Part shown: piece by piece, positions 1 to 11,418 of the stretch | Numbering within the stretch: the first letter of the stretch is position 1 | Layout: each line of letters opens with the position of its first letter | Assembly: GCA_004431415.1 (NCBI GenBank) | Contig: QPMI01000248.1 | Span: 1 to 53,498, forward strand | Source: Cyanophora paradoxa | Lineage: Eukaryota > Glaucocystophyceae > Cyanophorales > Cyanophoraceae | DNA length: 53,498 nucleotides | Direction: 5' to 3' | Notes under the pieces: model-generated | Told to the model about the DNA's origin: nothing | The model's database searches: none | The model's input: the letters and a program-made list of their open reading frames with translations, nothing else | Translations under genes and position numbers: made by a program

Positions 1-22
1 AGCCTTCGCCGATGCAGACGCC

Positions 23-55
23 ATGACAGCCGCGTTCGCGTCCTTCGCGCAGGCT

Positions 56-98
<43 letters not shown>

Positions 99-2737
99 GC
101 GGGAAGCGTGCGCCCCGCCCTCCCGCGCGGTGCCGCGCGCTGCGGGCTGCTGACGGGGCGGCGCAGCGCGGTACAACGCGCTGGACGATCTTCCGGCGGA
201 GTTCCGCGCTGCGCTGGGCCCGGCGGCCGCGCAGGGCATGGAGCTCTCGAAGGACGCCTCCGGCATGCAGCTCCTCCCCCAGCTCTCCATCGGCGCCGCC
301 ATGGCCGCCGCCGCCGCTGCCGCCGCTGCCGCCGCCGCCGCCGGCGGGTCGAGCGGGGGCGCGGGGGGTAGCCCCGGGGCCGGCGGCAGCCCGGGGAGCG
401 GGGGCGGGACGCCGCCGGTGTCGAACCAGGCCTCGCCGAGCGCCCGCGGGGCGGCCATGATGGCGGCCGCCGCCGCGCCCAAGGCCGCCGTCCCGTCCTT
501 CCCGCCAGCGCCCTCGCGGCGGCGCCCTACATGCCCGGCGGGGGCGCCGGGGCCGGCGGCTCGAGCGGGAACCTGGCCCGCTTCGCCGCGCAGTACGAGG
601 CGCAGGCCGCAGAGCAGCAGGCCGCCGCCGCCGCTGCTGCGGCGGCGGCTGCTGGCGGGGCGGCGCAGGCCCCCCGCGTGGCCGTCCCCATCCGCGAGTT
701 CCAGCCGCGCAGCGCGCCCCGCCCCATGACCTCCGGTGCGCCCCCGCCCGCTCCCGCGCCGCCGGCCCCCGCCTCACGCGCCGCGCGCAGTGGCGGAGGA
801 GGGCGGGCAGCAGGGGACGGGCGCGGGGGCGGCGGCGGCGGCGGCGGCGGGGCTGCAGGCGCAGGCGGCGCTGGCGGCGGCGCAGCACGGGGGGACGACG
901 TACTTCTTCAACCCGACGCAGCAGCTGCCGCCGCAGATGCAGGCGGGGCCGGCGCGGGCGGCGATCACGATGCCGGGGCGGCGGGCCATCTACTCCTACT
1001 TCATGTCCGAGAGCCTGCGGCAGGACCTCGCACGCCAGAACTCCCTCCTCGAGGCGCAGCTCGACCCCGCAGGCGCCCCCGCCCCCGCCCCGCCCCGCCC
1101 CGGCGCCGCGCTGACGGCTCCGCAGACCCGCGCGCGGAGCAGGTGCCGGAGCAGGTGCGGCACTACCACAGCCTCTACCCGCTCGACGACCCCAGCAAGG
1201 CCGACAAGGTGCGGGCCCCCGGGCCCGGGCGGGGCCCCCGGGGCGGGCGGGCAGGCGCCGACGGGCAGCGGCAGATGTCGCGCGTCCTCGGCCTCGCCTC
1301 CTCGTGCTACAAGGCCACCAGCGCCGTGCGCCCCTCCCCCCCCCCCCCCCCCCCCCCTCCCCCCCGCCCCCGCCCCGCCCCGGCCCCGCCGGCCGCCGAC
1401 GGGGCGCAGAGCGACGGGTACGTGTACTGCCTGCGGCGGCTGGACGGGTACCGGCTGGCGATCAACCCGGAGTACGTGGCGCTGGCGGTGGAGGCGTGGA
1501 AGCCGATCCAGCACCCGTGCATCGTACCCCTGCGCGACGTCTTCGTCACCAAGGAGTTCCCCGACGGCCTCCCCGCTCCCTGCTTCCTCTACGACTACTT
1601 CCCGGACGCGGAGACGGTCGAGGAGCGCTTCATGGGGCCCCGGGCCGCCGCCTCCTTCTGCCTGGAGAACACCCTCTGGTCCTTCGTCGCCCAGTCCGTC
1701 TCCGCCCTCCGCGCCATCCACGCCGCCGGCCTCTCCGCCCGCATGATCCACCCCTCCAAGGCGCCCCCGCCCCCGCACCCGCCCCCGCGCGCACCCGGCG
1801 GCGCCGGCGCGGCCGCTGACGGGCCGGCGGGGGCGGCAGATGCTTGTGACGGGGAAGAACCGGATCCGGCTGAACTGCTGCGGGGTGCTGGACGTGCTGA
1901 AGCCGGAGGGCGGCCGGGCGCTGCTGGAGATGCAGAGCGAGGACATCCTCGCGCTGGGGCGCACGATCCTCGCCATCGCCTGCAAGAACGTCAACGCCTT
2001 CCAGAGCCTCCTCAAGTCCCTCGACTACGTCGCCGCCAACTACTCCCCCGACGTCAAGAACTTCCTCGCCATGCTCCTCGCCCGCCCCGCCGGCCTCCCG
2101 GGGCCCAACATCTACGAGCTCTGCGGCATGCTCAACGGCCGCTTCCTCACCGAGATGGAGTCCCTCCACTGGTCCCCGCCCCGCCCCGCCCTGCGCGCGC
2201 GGCCCGGCCCGCCCGCCTAACGGAGGCGGGGGCGGGGGCGGGGACAGCTACGCGGACAACCTGGCGGGGGAGCTGTGCAAGGAGCTGGACAACGGGCGGC
2301 TGCTGCGGCTGCTGGTGAAGCTCGGCTGCGTGAACGAGCGGCCGGAGTACGAGCTGGACCCGCAGTGGTCGGAGACGGGGGACCGGTACCTCCTCAAGCT
2401 CTTCCGCGACTACGTCTTCCACCAGGTGCACGAGGACGACGGGTCGCCCGTCGTCGACTGGGGCCACATCGTCGAGTGCCTCAACAAGCTCGACGCCGGC
2501 GTCGACGAGAAGATCATGCTCATGTCCCGCGACGAGCAGTCCATCCTCATCGTCTCCTACAAGGACCTCAAGCGCTGCCTCGAGGGCGCCTTTGGCGAGC
2601 TCGCCTCCCGCGCCCGCCCCGCGGGGGCCCCCGTCGCGGGCCAGCCCTCCTCCGGCGGGAGCCTCACGGGGGGCGCCTCGAGCACCTCCTCGGCCGCCGC
2701 CCTCGGGCGCTCCGCCTCGGGCGCCCCGCCCCGCTGA
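23..2737 (+). CDS. PAN3: PAN3, regulatory subunit of the PAN2-PAN3 poly(A) deadenylase
   Basis: PAN3 recruits the PAN2 nuclease to poly(A)-binding protein and starts shortening of mRNA tails in the cytoplasm. The N-terminal part is low complexity (poly-Gln near 60-100, long poly-Ala tracts). A conserved stretch follows around 985-1060 ([12 protein letters not shown]), then the HYHSLYPLD segment near 1160. The pseudokinase domain runs from about 1400 to 2170, with [11 protein letters not shown], the [13 protein letters not shown] strand and [18 protein letters not shown]. The C-terminal knob domain runs from about 2255 to 2640 ([38 protein letters not shown]). About nine exons are needed; the intron at 1761-1839 is a clear GC-AG intron. 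The start at 23 is the first usable ATG, but the window begins there and an upstream exon cannot be excluded. Near base 500 the frame moves by minus one without a plausible intron, so a missing base is suspected. Confidence 0.9.
61..100 (+). repeat. CAG/CAA microsatellite in exon 1
   Basis: A run of CAG with interspersed CAA codons encodes about a dozen glutamines at the N terminus of the PAN3 gene. Poly-Ala codon runs follow near 300-345 and 620-660. These are typical slippage-prone low-complexity segments in the disordered N terminus of PAN3. Confidence 0.8.
1336..1357 (+). repeat. Poly-C tract inside an intron
   Basis: A run of 22 C residues lies in the intron that separates the KATSA exon from the SDGYVYC exon of PAN3. 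The donor is GTGCGC and the acceptor is GGCGCAG. The tract sits at the 5' side of the intron, unlike an ordinary polypyrimidine tract, which lies next to the acceptor. Confidence 0.7.
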
Positions 2738-4382
2738 GCGCGGGCCCCGCGCCGCCCCCGCCCCCGCCGGCGGGCGCGCGCGCACGGTACAGTAGGTAGC
2801 AGCAGCAGCAGACTCAGGTAGACCGCCCCCGGGCGGCTGCAGCGTACTCGGAGTCTCAGGGCAGCCAGCGTCGTAGCGCAGGCGACAGGCAGGCTAGCGT
2901 AGCGTACTAGTCCCCTCAGGTTACATACGTCTCTTTCCCGCGCTTTGGTTTTTCAATCCTTTTCACAGCGTTAGGTATGTTCTAGTACAGGAGGCCCCCC
3001 ATATGTTGCTTGCGTTCGAATTCACGCGACCCTTAGTGCATCCGGTATTCGAATTCCGTCGTCCTCTTCGTAGTGCTATGCAGAGTAGGTATCTGACCGA
3101 GAAGTTTATTCGAAACCGAAATTTGTATCTAAGAAGCCAGTAGCGTTATGCAGGTTTGTGCAAAACGTCAGTGTAGTCGTAGTGGTTTTCAATTCGGTAT
3201 CGTAGTGTGCAGTCACCCAGCATTGTCTTTGCAATTGTGAGCTTCGGAAAACTTCGAAGATATATCGATACGAGGTCGAAGAAGCAACGCAATCAAGCTT
3301 CATCCCGCCAGCCTCAGGGGCCTGGCAGGCTGTCACAGTGTGCCGCCAGGCCTCACTGATCATGATCAGATGCCCTAGCGCGGTGCGAGTGCTCCCCGGT
3401 CGCTCCGGGCCCCGCACGGACCTCCCGCGCTCTGGGCGCGCCTCTGCGCATGCGAACTGCCTGTCTTAGAGCTGCGAACAGCTTTCCGTTCTCAGCGCTT
3501 AGAAATCATGCTATGAGAACACTATATTCTCGCTCTGCAAACGGCCAGCAGTATCTCTGCAATTGGAACACAAGACTTCGGCAGTACTAGTATCTCTTAA
3601 GTTTTCATCTTGGAGAACTGGGGCACCTTCTCCTAGTGTGAGTCAATGATCCGATGATCGATATCCGATTATCATGAGCCTCGGAGGGCTGCCGCAGTGC
3701 TCATGAAGCCCGAGTTCAATTGCAATTAAAGCCCGCGGCCGGGACTCCGGGACCACTGAACTTCGGAAGTCCGACGGTCTAGCCTAGCTAATAGCCTATA
3801 GCTAGTAGTAGATCTCGTGATCGATATATCACGTGCCACGGTGCCCCGCGGCCGCAGTGCACTCCAGTGACTCCACATTGTCCGTGATCATGACCGTCAC
3901 AGTGTGACAGGCCATGATGCCATGATGCACTGAGTTATAATTAAGGGCCGCGGGGGGGGGGGGGGGGGGGCCGCCGGGCCGCGCCTTCAAGGATTCAGAG
4001 GCCGCGGCTTAAAGCCTTGAAGCTTGAAAGGTGCCACGTTGCGTGACGGCCCAGGGGGCCACGCCGTGACGTGCACTGGGCCATGCCACGTGCACCATGA
4101 ACTCGGAAGTCGAAACTTGAAAAACAACCGAGGGGACTCGAAACACATGGATCATGGATCGCTAGGCTACAAATTAATTAAAACTAGCTTGAAACAGCTA
4201 GGCAGGTTCGATTCTTCGAATTACAAACTGGCTACGTGCATACGTATGCTACAGCTATTAATATTTACAGGGTCCTGGACCCGGAGGCGGTTCGGAGCAC
4301 TGAAGCGCCGCGCGGGTGCCCAGCGGGCCCGCGGCCCGACAGTCAGCCGGCAGCTGCGGGCAGCTCATGACCATGAGCGCGA
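2738..4382. other. Intergenic spacer, AT-richer, palindrome-rich
   Basis: No convincing gene. Base composition drops sharply relative to the flanking genes. It holds short palindromes (TTCGAATTC-like words, the exact 10-mer GATCATGATC at 3358-3367, GATCGATATC-like words), the word CACTGGGCCA at 4074-4083, and a 19-base G run at 3952-3970. It is the common 3' flank of PAN3 and the downstream hydrolase, which converge on it. Confidence 0.6.
3952..3970 (+). repeat. Poly-G tract
   Basis: Nineteen consecutive G residues are flanked by GCCGC and CCGCCGGG. It could form a G-quadruplex and is also a place where read length calling is unreliable. Confidence 0.8.
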
Positions 4383-6280
4383 TCACAGGTCGACGTCGCC
4401 GCTCGCGCCGGGGTCGCCCCGGCGGGGGGCGGGGCCGGCGGGGGGCGGGGCCGGGGGGCGGGGCCGGGGCGCGGGGGGTAGGATGGAGCGGGAGGCGAGG
4501 AAGGAGCGGACGGCTGCGAGGACGGCCTCGGGCCGCTCCTCGTGCGGCAGGTGCCCGCACCGCGGCACCTCCGCCGCCTCCGAGCAGTACCCCGCCCGCG
4601 ACTCCCCCTGCCCGCCCCCGCCTCGGCCCGCGGCCCGGCGGGGCGGGGCGGGGCGGGCAGGGCGGGCGGGGCGGACGACGGCGCGGGCGGCGGAGGCGAA
4701 GGCGCCGGGCGGAGCGATGCGGTCGTGGCTGCCGGAGAGCAACAGGACGGGTACCTCCACCCGCCGCAGCGCCCCCTCCGTCGCCTCCGTCCGCCGGGGC
4801 GCGCCCCCTGCGCCGGCCTCGGCCCGGGCGGGGCGCGGGGGGACGGTGCGGGGCGGGCGGACGGTGCGGGGCGGGGTGCGGGGCGAGGTCGGCGGCGAGG
4901 GCGCGGACGTGCTCGTAGAGGGCGGCGTCCCAGCCGGCCGCCCGCAGCGGCCGCCGGTACGCCTCCAGCACCTCCCCCGTCGCCTTCCCCTGCGCCCCCG
5001 GCGTCCCGCCTGGCCCGGCGGGGCCGGCGGGGCGGGGCGGGGCGGGCGGACGGGGTCGTAGAAGGCGGCGCGGAGGGCGCGCTCGGCGAGGGCCGGCAGC
5101 AGGCGCACGAGGGCGAGCCCGAGGCGCCGCTGCGCCACCACCGCCCCCGCCACACGCCCGTGCACCCACCCCGCACCGCCCGCACCGCCGCCCCCGCCGC
5201 CCCGCCGGGCCCCGCCTCCGCCCCGCCCCGTCCGCCTCCTCCGGCGGCTCGTCGTGGTCGAGCAGCGGGGCCTGCCAGCACCCTCGCGGCGGCGCTCGCG
5301 GGCGGGGGGCGGGCGGGCGGACGCGGGAGTAGAAGACGGGGGCGAGGAGGACGAGGGCGCGGACGCTGCCGCGCGGGAGCCGCCGGGCGAGGTCCACCGC
5401 GTAGTTCGCCCCCGCCGAGTGGCCCACCTGCGCCCGCCCCGCCTCGCTCCGGCCGCGCGGCGGCGCGGCGCGGGCGGGCGCGCACGAGGACGATGCCGCC
5501 GGGCGGGTTGCTCAGCCCGAGGCGCTCCAGCAGCGCCGCCGTCAGCCTGCGCGCCGGCCGCCTCGCGATCAGCGGGGGCGGGCGGGCGGGCGGGGGGCGG
5601 GCGGCGTGCGGAGAAGGGCGCACTCGGTTGCGCGGTCGCGCGTGTAGCAGTTGCCCGTCTCGACGTCGCAGCGCGTGAGGCCGAAGGCGGGGCGGTCCAG
5701 CGCCAGCGCCCCGGAGCCCGCCGCAGCCAGCTCCCCTTGCACCTCCCGCCACGACCACAGCGATCTACCGCACGGGGAAATGGGGAAACGGGCAACGATC
5801 GATCGGGAGCAGGGCGACGGGTCGCGCGCGCTCGCGGGCGCACGAGGCGAATCCGTGCATAAGCACGAAGACGGGGCCGCTGCCGGCGCCCGGCACGAAT
5901 TTGAAGTGAACATCAGTCCCATCGATCGTCTCGAAGGCGCTGTCGGGGTCGCCCAGCGCGCGGTGCGGCGCAGCGAACTCTTCGGGCACGGGCTCCACGA
6001 CTGTGGGCACGGTCGGGTCCGCGGGCTTCGGCAGGTGCTCGAAGGGCGTCGCGCCGAGCCCGAGCCCCCTGGCCGCCCCCCTGCGCGCGCGTGCTCGGCG
6101 GGGAGGCTGGCGGCGTCGCGAGCGCGCGCGCGCACGGCGGAATTTCCAGAATACGGCGCCGCTGGCACGGCCGAGTGAGGTAGTACAGCCTCCGATCCGG
6201 CGGCTTCAGTCGCGGCGTCGACCTCTTGGGCGCGGGCCTGCGAAAGCGACACGTCGGCAAATTGCAGAGCAGCAACAGAC
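4383..6280 (-). CDS. Alpha/beta hydrolase (serine hydrolase type)
   Basis: A multi-exon gene reading leftward. In order: a first well-supported exon near 6060-5870 (ATPFEHLPKPADPTVP to VFVLMHGFA), then an SLWSWREVQGELAAAG exon near 5760, then the nucleophile elbow GHSAG in the MGHSAGANYAVDLARRLP segment near 5425-5370. The acid residue lies in LLLSGSHDRIAPP near 4740, and the catalytic histidine lies in VPRCGHLPHEERPE near 4545. Together these give the Ser-Asp-His triad of alpha/beta hydrolases; the substrate is unknown. The intron after HGFAS is GT-AG. The C terminus is proline-rich and ends at 4383. The start is uncertain: a candidate first exon begins MSVAALQFADVSLSQ at about 6280, but its splice phase to the next exon is not clean, and another ATG exists near 6730. 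It is divergent from the second alpha/beta hydrolase at 7274. Confidence 0.72.
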
Positions 6281-7273
6281 ATGCGAGATGATAAAAACGC
6301 GCACTTCTGGGGAGCTGCTGTCACTTCTGGAGCTGCTGGCTCGGGTATGCCCTCAACGCTCGTAGCGCGGTCGCCTTCTTCGCGGTCGCCTAGGAGGCGC
6401 GCCTGCGGCGCCCGCGGCGCCGTTTCGGGGCTTGTCAACAAGGGAGAATCGCTGGAAAACGCAAAGGAGCGTCGAGCGAGCGCCGGCTCGCCCAGGAGGC
6501 TCGAACGCTCCAGCTTCACCGCACGGGAGACGCGGAACGAGGGAGGAGAGACACGAGCAATCGGTTGTACAGAGGGAGTAAATTCCGCGGCAGAGTCGGC
6601 AGCCTCGAGCGCGGCCGCGTTTGCTGGGCCGCACGGCGACGTCCAGACACGTACGCGCTCGGCGAGCGGAGCTGGCGCCGCACGCGGGCCGAGCCCGATC
6701 AAAGCGGCGGCTGAGACGAACATCGCGGCGAGTCGACGTTTGCACGGCTCCCAGGTCTCTTTCGGACTACCCCTTTCCCGGCCCGGGGGAGGAGCGACCG
6801 CCCCGTACATCATGTTCTCAGCGGCCGCGCTGCTTGGACTTCCCCGACAGCTCAGGAGCGCGCCGCCGGCCCTCCAGCAAGGCGCAGTGCGTTCGAGATC
6901 GACCGCAGCCTCGACCGCCCTCCGCCGAGCGAGTGCTCTGCGCACCCAGTTCTCCTTTGGCGTCGTCCGGCCCCCTCGCGAGATGTCGTGCTCATGTTTT
7001 GGCGCCGAGTGCGATTCAGACGCAGTTCTCGGTTCCTTACTGCCAGCTGACGCTCGCCGTAGGCGCGCCAACTCGACGAAAGCCAGCGCCAAGTCGGAGC
7101 CTACGTGCGCCCGCCCAGTAGCGGATGCTCCCAAATACGTGGGATAAGCTCAATGAGCGAGATAAAGAGCGAGGGATGAACTGGGATGTGATAACGCTGC
7201 AGCCCAGCTGGCGCTGGTCAGGCGTCGAGCGTGTCCGCCGCGCCAACGCGTGCGCAGGCGGCGGCCGGCTGTG
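6281..7273. other. Region between divergent hydrolase genes
   Basis: It should hold the promoters and 5' exons or leaders of the two divergent hydrolase genes. A long open frame on the minus strand covers it, but its composition is arginine/alanine/serine-rich and I see no domain. I cannot define a core promoter element here. Confidence 0.4.
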
Positions 7274-8974
7274 ATGGACGTCCCCGGGGTCGTCGACGGC
7301 GGCTTCCTCGACGTAGGCGACGGCGTCAAGCTGCACTACGTCACTTCGGGGGAGCGCGGCGCCCGCAACGGCCTCATGCTATTCCTCCACGGGTTCCCCG
7401 AGTTGTGCGCGCCTCCAAGACTCGCCCCTGCTCCGCCCTTCCGACGCCGACGCGTACGCGCGCGGGGCAGCCACTTCTCGTGGCGCGAGCAGATGCAGGA
7501 GTTCTCCGAGGACTACTACTGCGTCGCGTGCGCCTCGAGCGCCCCGCGCCGCGCCCGCGACCCCCCCCTTCTGACTCTCCGCGTCGGCTGCAGCGTGGAC
7601 ATGCGGGGCTACTACACCTCGTGCGCGCGGCGGCCCGAAGCCTATCGCGCCGGCCGGCCGGCGGCGCGCGGGGCGGCCTCGGCCGAGGGCGCGGGGCTGG
7701 GCGCAGGTCGAAGCCGGAGGGGGTGGAGGCGTACGACATGGAGCTGCTGGTGCGGGACGTGCGGCGGGCGGTCGAAGCGCTGGGCTTCCAGAGCTGCACC
7801 CTCGTCGCCCACGACTGGGGCGGCGTCATCGCTTGGATCGCTGCCTACAGGCGCACACCGGCCCCCGCCCCGCGCCGGCCCCGCCGCCGCGCCGGATGCG
7901 CGCAGCCGACTCCTGGGCGGGGCGGGGCGGGCAGGCACCCGGAGGTGGTGCGGAGGCTCGTGAACATGAACATCCCGCACCCGGCCCTCTTCGACCCCGC
8001 CTCCCCCAACTTCACCTGGAGGCAGTACCTCAAGAGCTACTACATCCTCATGTTCCAGATCCCTGCGCGCCCCCCTCCCGCCCCGCCCCGCCCCGCCCCG
8101 CCCCGCCCCGCTCCGGAGCCACTGCTGACCCGGCCCCCGCAGTCCTTCCCCGAGGTCCGGGTACCCTGCCGGCGCCGCGGGGCCGCCGCCGACCTGCGCC
8201 CAGTGGCTGCTCGCCCGCGACAACTACGTGGCCGTCGAGGGCATCTTCCGCGAGCCCGGTGCCCCGCGCCCCCCGCCCCGCGCCCGCGCCCGCTGCCTCG
8301 CTCGAGCCGGCTGCCGCGGCAGCCATCGACAAGACGAAGTTCTCGGATGAGGTGACGGCCGCCGCCGCGCGCGCGGGAGCTGCGGGGGGCGGGCGGGGAG
8401 CGAGGGGCGGGCCCGGGCAGGTGCTGGAGGCGTACCGGCACGCCTGGTCCCAGCCGGGCGCCCTCACCGCCATGATCAACTACTACCGCGCCGTCCGCCC
8501 CGCCCCGCCCCGCCCCGCCCCGCCCCGCCCCGCCCGGCCTCTTACACACTGCCGCCGCTGCAGGCATGGAAGAAGCTGAGGGGGCCCCCCAGCGACGAGT
8601 TCAAGCAGGTCCTCACGGTGCGACGCGGCGCCCCCCGCGTCCGCTTTGCTGAGCGCGGCGCGCCACTCTCCGGTCCGGCGCCGGCTCGAGCTAACTCGCG
8701 GCGCACAGGTCCCCACTCTCTTCATCTGGGTGCGCATGCGCCGGGCCGCAAGAGGGCTGCGCCGGGGCCCTGGGGAGCAGGCTGACGGGGGCGGCGGCGG
8801 GGCGGGCAGGGGGAGGAGGACCAGGCGCTGTCGAAGGAGCTGACGTACGGGACGGAGCGCTTCGTGCGGGACCTGACGCTGCACTACGTGCCTCGCTGCA
8901 GCCACTGGGTGCAGCAGGAGCAGCCCGAGACCGTCAACCGCCTCATGCGCCAGTGGCTCGCCTCCCGCCCCTAG
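7274..8974 (+). CDS. Epoxide hydrolase-like alpha/beta hydrolase
   Basis: The protein starts MDVPGVVDGGFLDVGDGV. It carries the oxyanion-hole motif HGFPE, then SHFSWREQMQEF, VDMRGYYTS, the nucleophile motif VAHDWGG (Asp nucleophile), LVNMNIPHPALF, an acid-containing VPTLFIW...EEDQ segment near 8710-8830, and the catalytic His in CSHWVQQEQPETV near 8900. This order matches soluble epoxide hydrolases and related haloalkane/haloacetate dehalogenases; HDWGG with HGFP favours epoxide hydrolase. About ten short introns interrupt it. The intron at 7851-7934 must start with GC to join IAAY to RHPEVVRRL. Another begins GCGCGC after FQIP, with a CTGAC branch site before CCCGCAG. No signal peptide is evident, so a cytosolic enzyme is likely. 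It lies divergent to another alpha/beta hydrolase of a different catalytic class. Confidence 0.85.
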
Positions 8975-9478
8975 CTTGCGAAGAATCGCCCAGCCGCGAG
9001 CCGAACCGGTGTCATTCAGGAAGCGCGCAATCAGAAGCGAGAAAAGAGCTGCCCGGCGGGCCGGCCGAGCGCTGAATCGCATATCCGAGCGACCGGGAGT
9101 TGCAGACGAGGCGGCTGGTGAAGCTGCGCAATCGACCGAATCGGCGGGCGCAATCGCAATCGGCGCGGCGGGAAATTCGGCAGCTGGATATCGATATCGA
9201 TCCTCATCTGCGCCGAAATCAGCCGCCTCAGTGTGGTTCGCCTCGCGCGCTGGGCCGTTGGGAGCCGCTGAGTGCCACAAGCGGCAAGCGCGGCATCGAT
9301 ATCGCCGTGGTTCGGCACGCGCGCGGGTGACCACCCGGCGCAAAGCGGCGTCGCGACGGCGAGCGCAGCGTCGCACCTCGAGCGGCGCGGCGCGCACCGG
9401 CCGCCGCACTCCGCCGAGACTGAGGACTCCGACATCGACGACCCCCACAAGGCCGGAGCGGCCGGGGGCGCTCATAGA
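8975..9478. other. Intergenic spacer
   Basis: No gene is supported. Several self-complementary words occur, for example TATCGATATCGAT near 9188 and ATCGATATCG near 9295. It is presumably the promoter of the following GT92-like gene. Confidence 0.5.
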
Positions 9479-11146
9479 ATGCCACCGCTTCCGAACAGAT
9501 CGGTGTGGATGAGCCGGCGGTGCCTGCCGGCGCTGGCGCTTGTGGCGCTGGTGTGCGTGTGGGTCGCGGTGCGGGTCGACCTGAACCTGGTGGAGATCCC
9601 CGCGCTGCCGGCGTTCTTCCAGCCCGTGTGGGACGGCGAGCCGCTGCCGTCGCACCGCGCGCGCGCCGAGGGCGGCGCCGGCTTCGAGTCGTACCTGACG
9701 GTGTGCACACTGGTGAAGAACGAGGGGCGGTACCTGCGTGAGTGGGTCGAGTTCCACCGCCTCGTCGGCGCCACCCGCTTCGACGTCTACGACGACGGGC
9801 CCGCCCCTCTCCCGCCCGCCCCGCCCCGCCCCGCGCGAGCCGAGCGGCGGGGGCGGCAGGTCGACGGACGGGACGGCGGAGCTGCTGCGGCAGCTCGGGG
9901 CGGGGGCCGGCGACGTGCGGCGCATCGCGTGGCCCCCAGCGCCCGAGGCCGGCAACCTCGACCCCGCCTCCGACTTCTCCTCCCAGGCCCGCCCCGCCCC
10001 CGCCCCCCGCCGCCTCTCCTCGCCATGGCCGACGCGCGGCCGCAGGCGGAGGCGGAGGAGTACGCGCGCCGGCTCGCCACCTGCCGCCGCCGCGACGCCA
10101 AGGAGCACTTCCAGGCCCCATGCCAGGCCCGCCGCCACGCCCCGCGCCCCCTCCGCGCGGCCGCCGCCGACGGGGGCGGGGCGCAGCTGGCGGCGTTCAG
10201 CCACTGCGTGGCCCGGCACCGCACCCGCTCCCGCTGGGTCGGCATCTTCGACGGCGCGCCGCCCCGCCCCGCCCGCCCCGCCCGCGCACCCGGGCGAGCC
10301 CCGCGCGCAGTGGACGAGTTCATCTTCCCGCGCCGGCGCCGCCGGGGCGGCCCCTCCGCACCTTCCGCGACGTGCGCGCCGCCGGGCGGCCGGGCCCCGC
10401 GCGGGGCGGCGCGGGGCGGGACGGGTGGGGACGGGGACGGGGCCGGCAGGTGCTGGAGCCGGCGGGGGGCGAGGCGCCGGAGGGGATCGCCATCGAGGGC
10501 CTCGTCTTCGGCGCCTCGGGCCGCCAGGAGGCGCGCCCATCTTCCCCCGCCCCGCCCCGCCGCGTCGCGTCGCTGACGTGCGTGTGTGGCAGCCGCCGCC
10601 GCCGGGGGTGACGACCCTCGAGGCGTACCAGCGCCGCGCCCCCGCCGCCTACGGCCGCGAGGTCCCCCGCCCCTCCTCCCCTCTCCTTCGCCCTCGCCGG
10701 GGGCCGAGGGGCGGGGGCGGGGGCGGGGGGGGCAGGGCCTGCTGGGGCGCTTCATGGACCCGCCGGCGAAGTCGCTGTTCGACCCGCGGGCGGTGGCGCG
10801 GGCGCTGGTGCACCGGCACGCGTACGTCCCGGGCTCCCGCGTCTACCGCGTCCCCGCCGAGGCCGGCGTCATCCGCTACTTCCACTTCCAGGCCCGCCCC
10901 CGCGCCCCCCCGCCCCCGCGGCGCGCCGACGCCGCGGCGCGCTGACGGGCTCGCGCGCAGTACAAGTCGATGGCGGAGGCGCGGGCGAAGGCGGAGGCGA
11001 ACGGGAACCCGAAGGTGGCCCTCACGGCGGAGAAGGACGCGGCGCTCTCCGCCGTCCCCGACGCCACCGCCGCCGTCTTCCTGCCCCTCCTCCGCGCCCG
11101 CCTCGCCCAGCCCCTGCCCCCGGACCCCGGGCCCGCCCAGGAGTAG
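9479..11146 (+). CDS. GT92-like glycosyltransferase, type II membrane protein
   Basis: The start at 9479 gives a short cytosolic tail and one hydrophobic anchor (about residues 13-32, CLPALALVALVCVWVAV), as in Golgi glycosyltransferases. Next come LTVCTLVKNEGRYLREWVEF, HRLVGATRF and a YDDGSTDGT-type segment rebuilt across a GC-AG intron, then AFSHCVARHRTRSRWVGIF and the DVDEF metal-binding motif, also rebuilt across an intron near 10250-10315. The order (KNE..Y..EW..., SH C, W..F.D.DEF) is that of the GT92/DUF23 family, which transfers sugars such as galactose to glycans. The C-terminal part ends PGPAQE and is less conserved. Donor and acceptor sugars cannot be told. The gene is convergent with the fucosyltransferase-like gene, with about 270 bases between stops. 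Confidence 0.78.
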
Positions 11147-11418
11147 CAGGAGTAGCCGCGGGGAGCCTTGGCTTCCCCGCGCTCGTTTCCGTTTTGCAGC
11201 TGCCCCGCCATTCAGTTCCCCCGCCATTTAGTTCCCCCGCTTTTTTTGCTGCGAGTACTAGTCTAGTGGAAACTCGAACATGCAAAAGCAGAGTGGGCGG
11301 AAGCAGCGAGGCTGGCGCTCGAGGCCGAGCGACGGCGGGCAAAAGGACGGGACGAGGAAGGAGGGACGGGGAGCAGGGGGGGCGGGGGCGGCGGGGGGCG
11401 GGAGCGGCGGGGGCGGGG
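11147..11418. other. Short convergent spacer
   Basis: This is the 3' region shared by the GT92-like and fucosyltransferase-like genes. It contains a doubled motif near 11210-11240 (TTCAGTTCCCCCGCCATTTAG) and a T-run; no gene seen. Confidence 0.5.

Noticed and set aside
3106-3417. 103-residue minus-strand frame in the spacer
   Set aside because: No homology cue, no codon bias like neighbours, and it lies in palindrome-rich DNA.
5569-7134. 521-residue minus-strand frame upstream of the Ser-type hydrolase
   Set aside because: Overlaps real exons partly in another frame and otherwise lacks any domain; at most it contains a first exon.
8483-10540. 685-residue open frame on the minus strand
   Set aside because: Arg/Ala/Gly-rich shadow of the epoxide hydrolase and GT92 genes. 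Long antisense frames are expected at this GC content.
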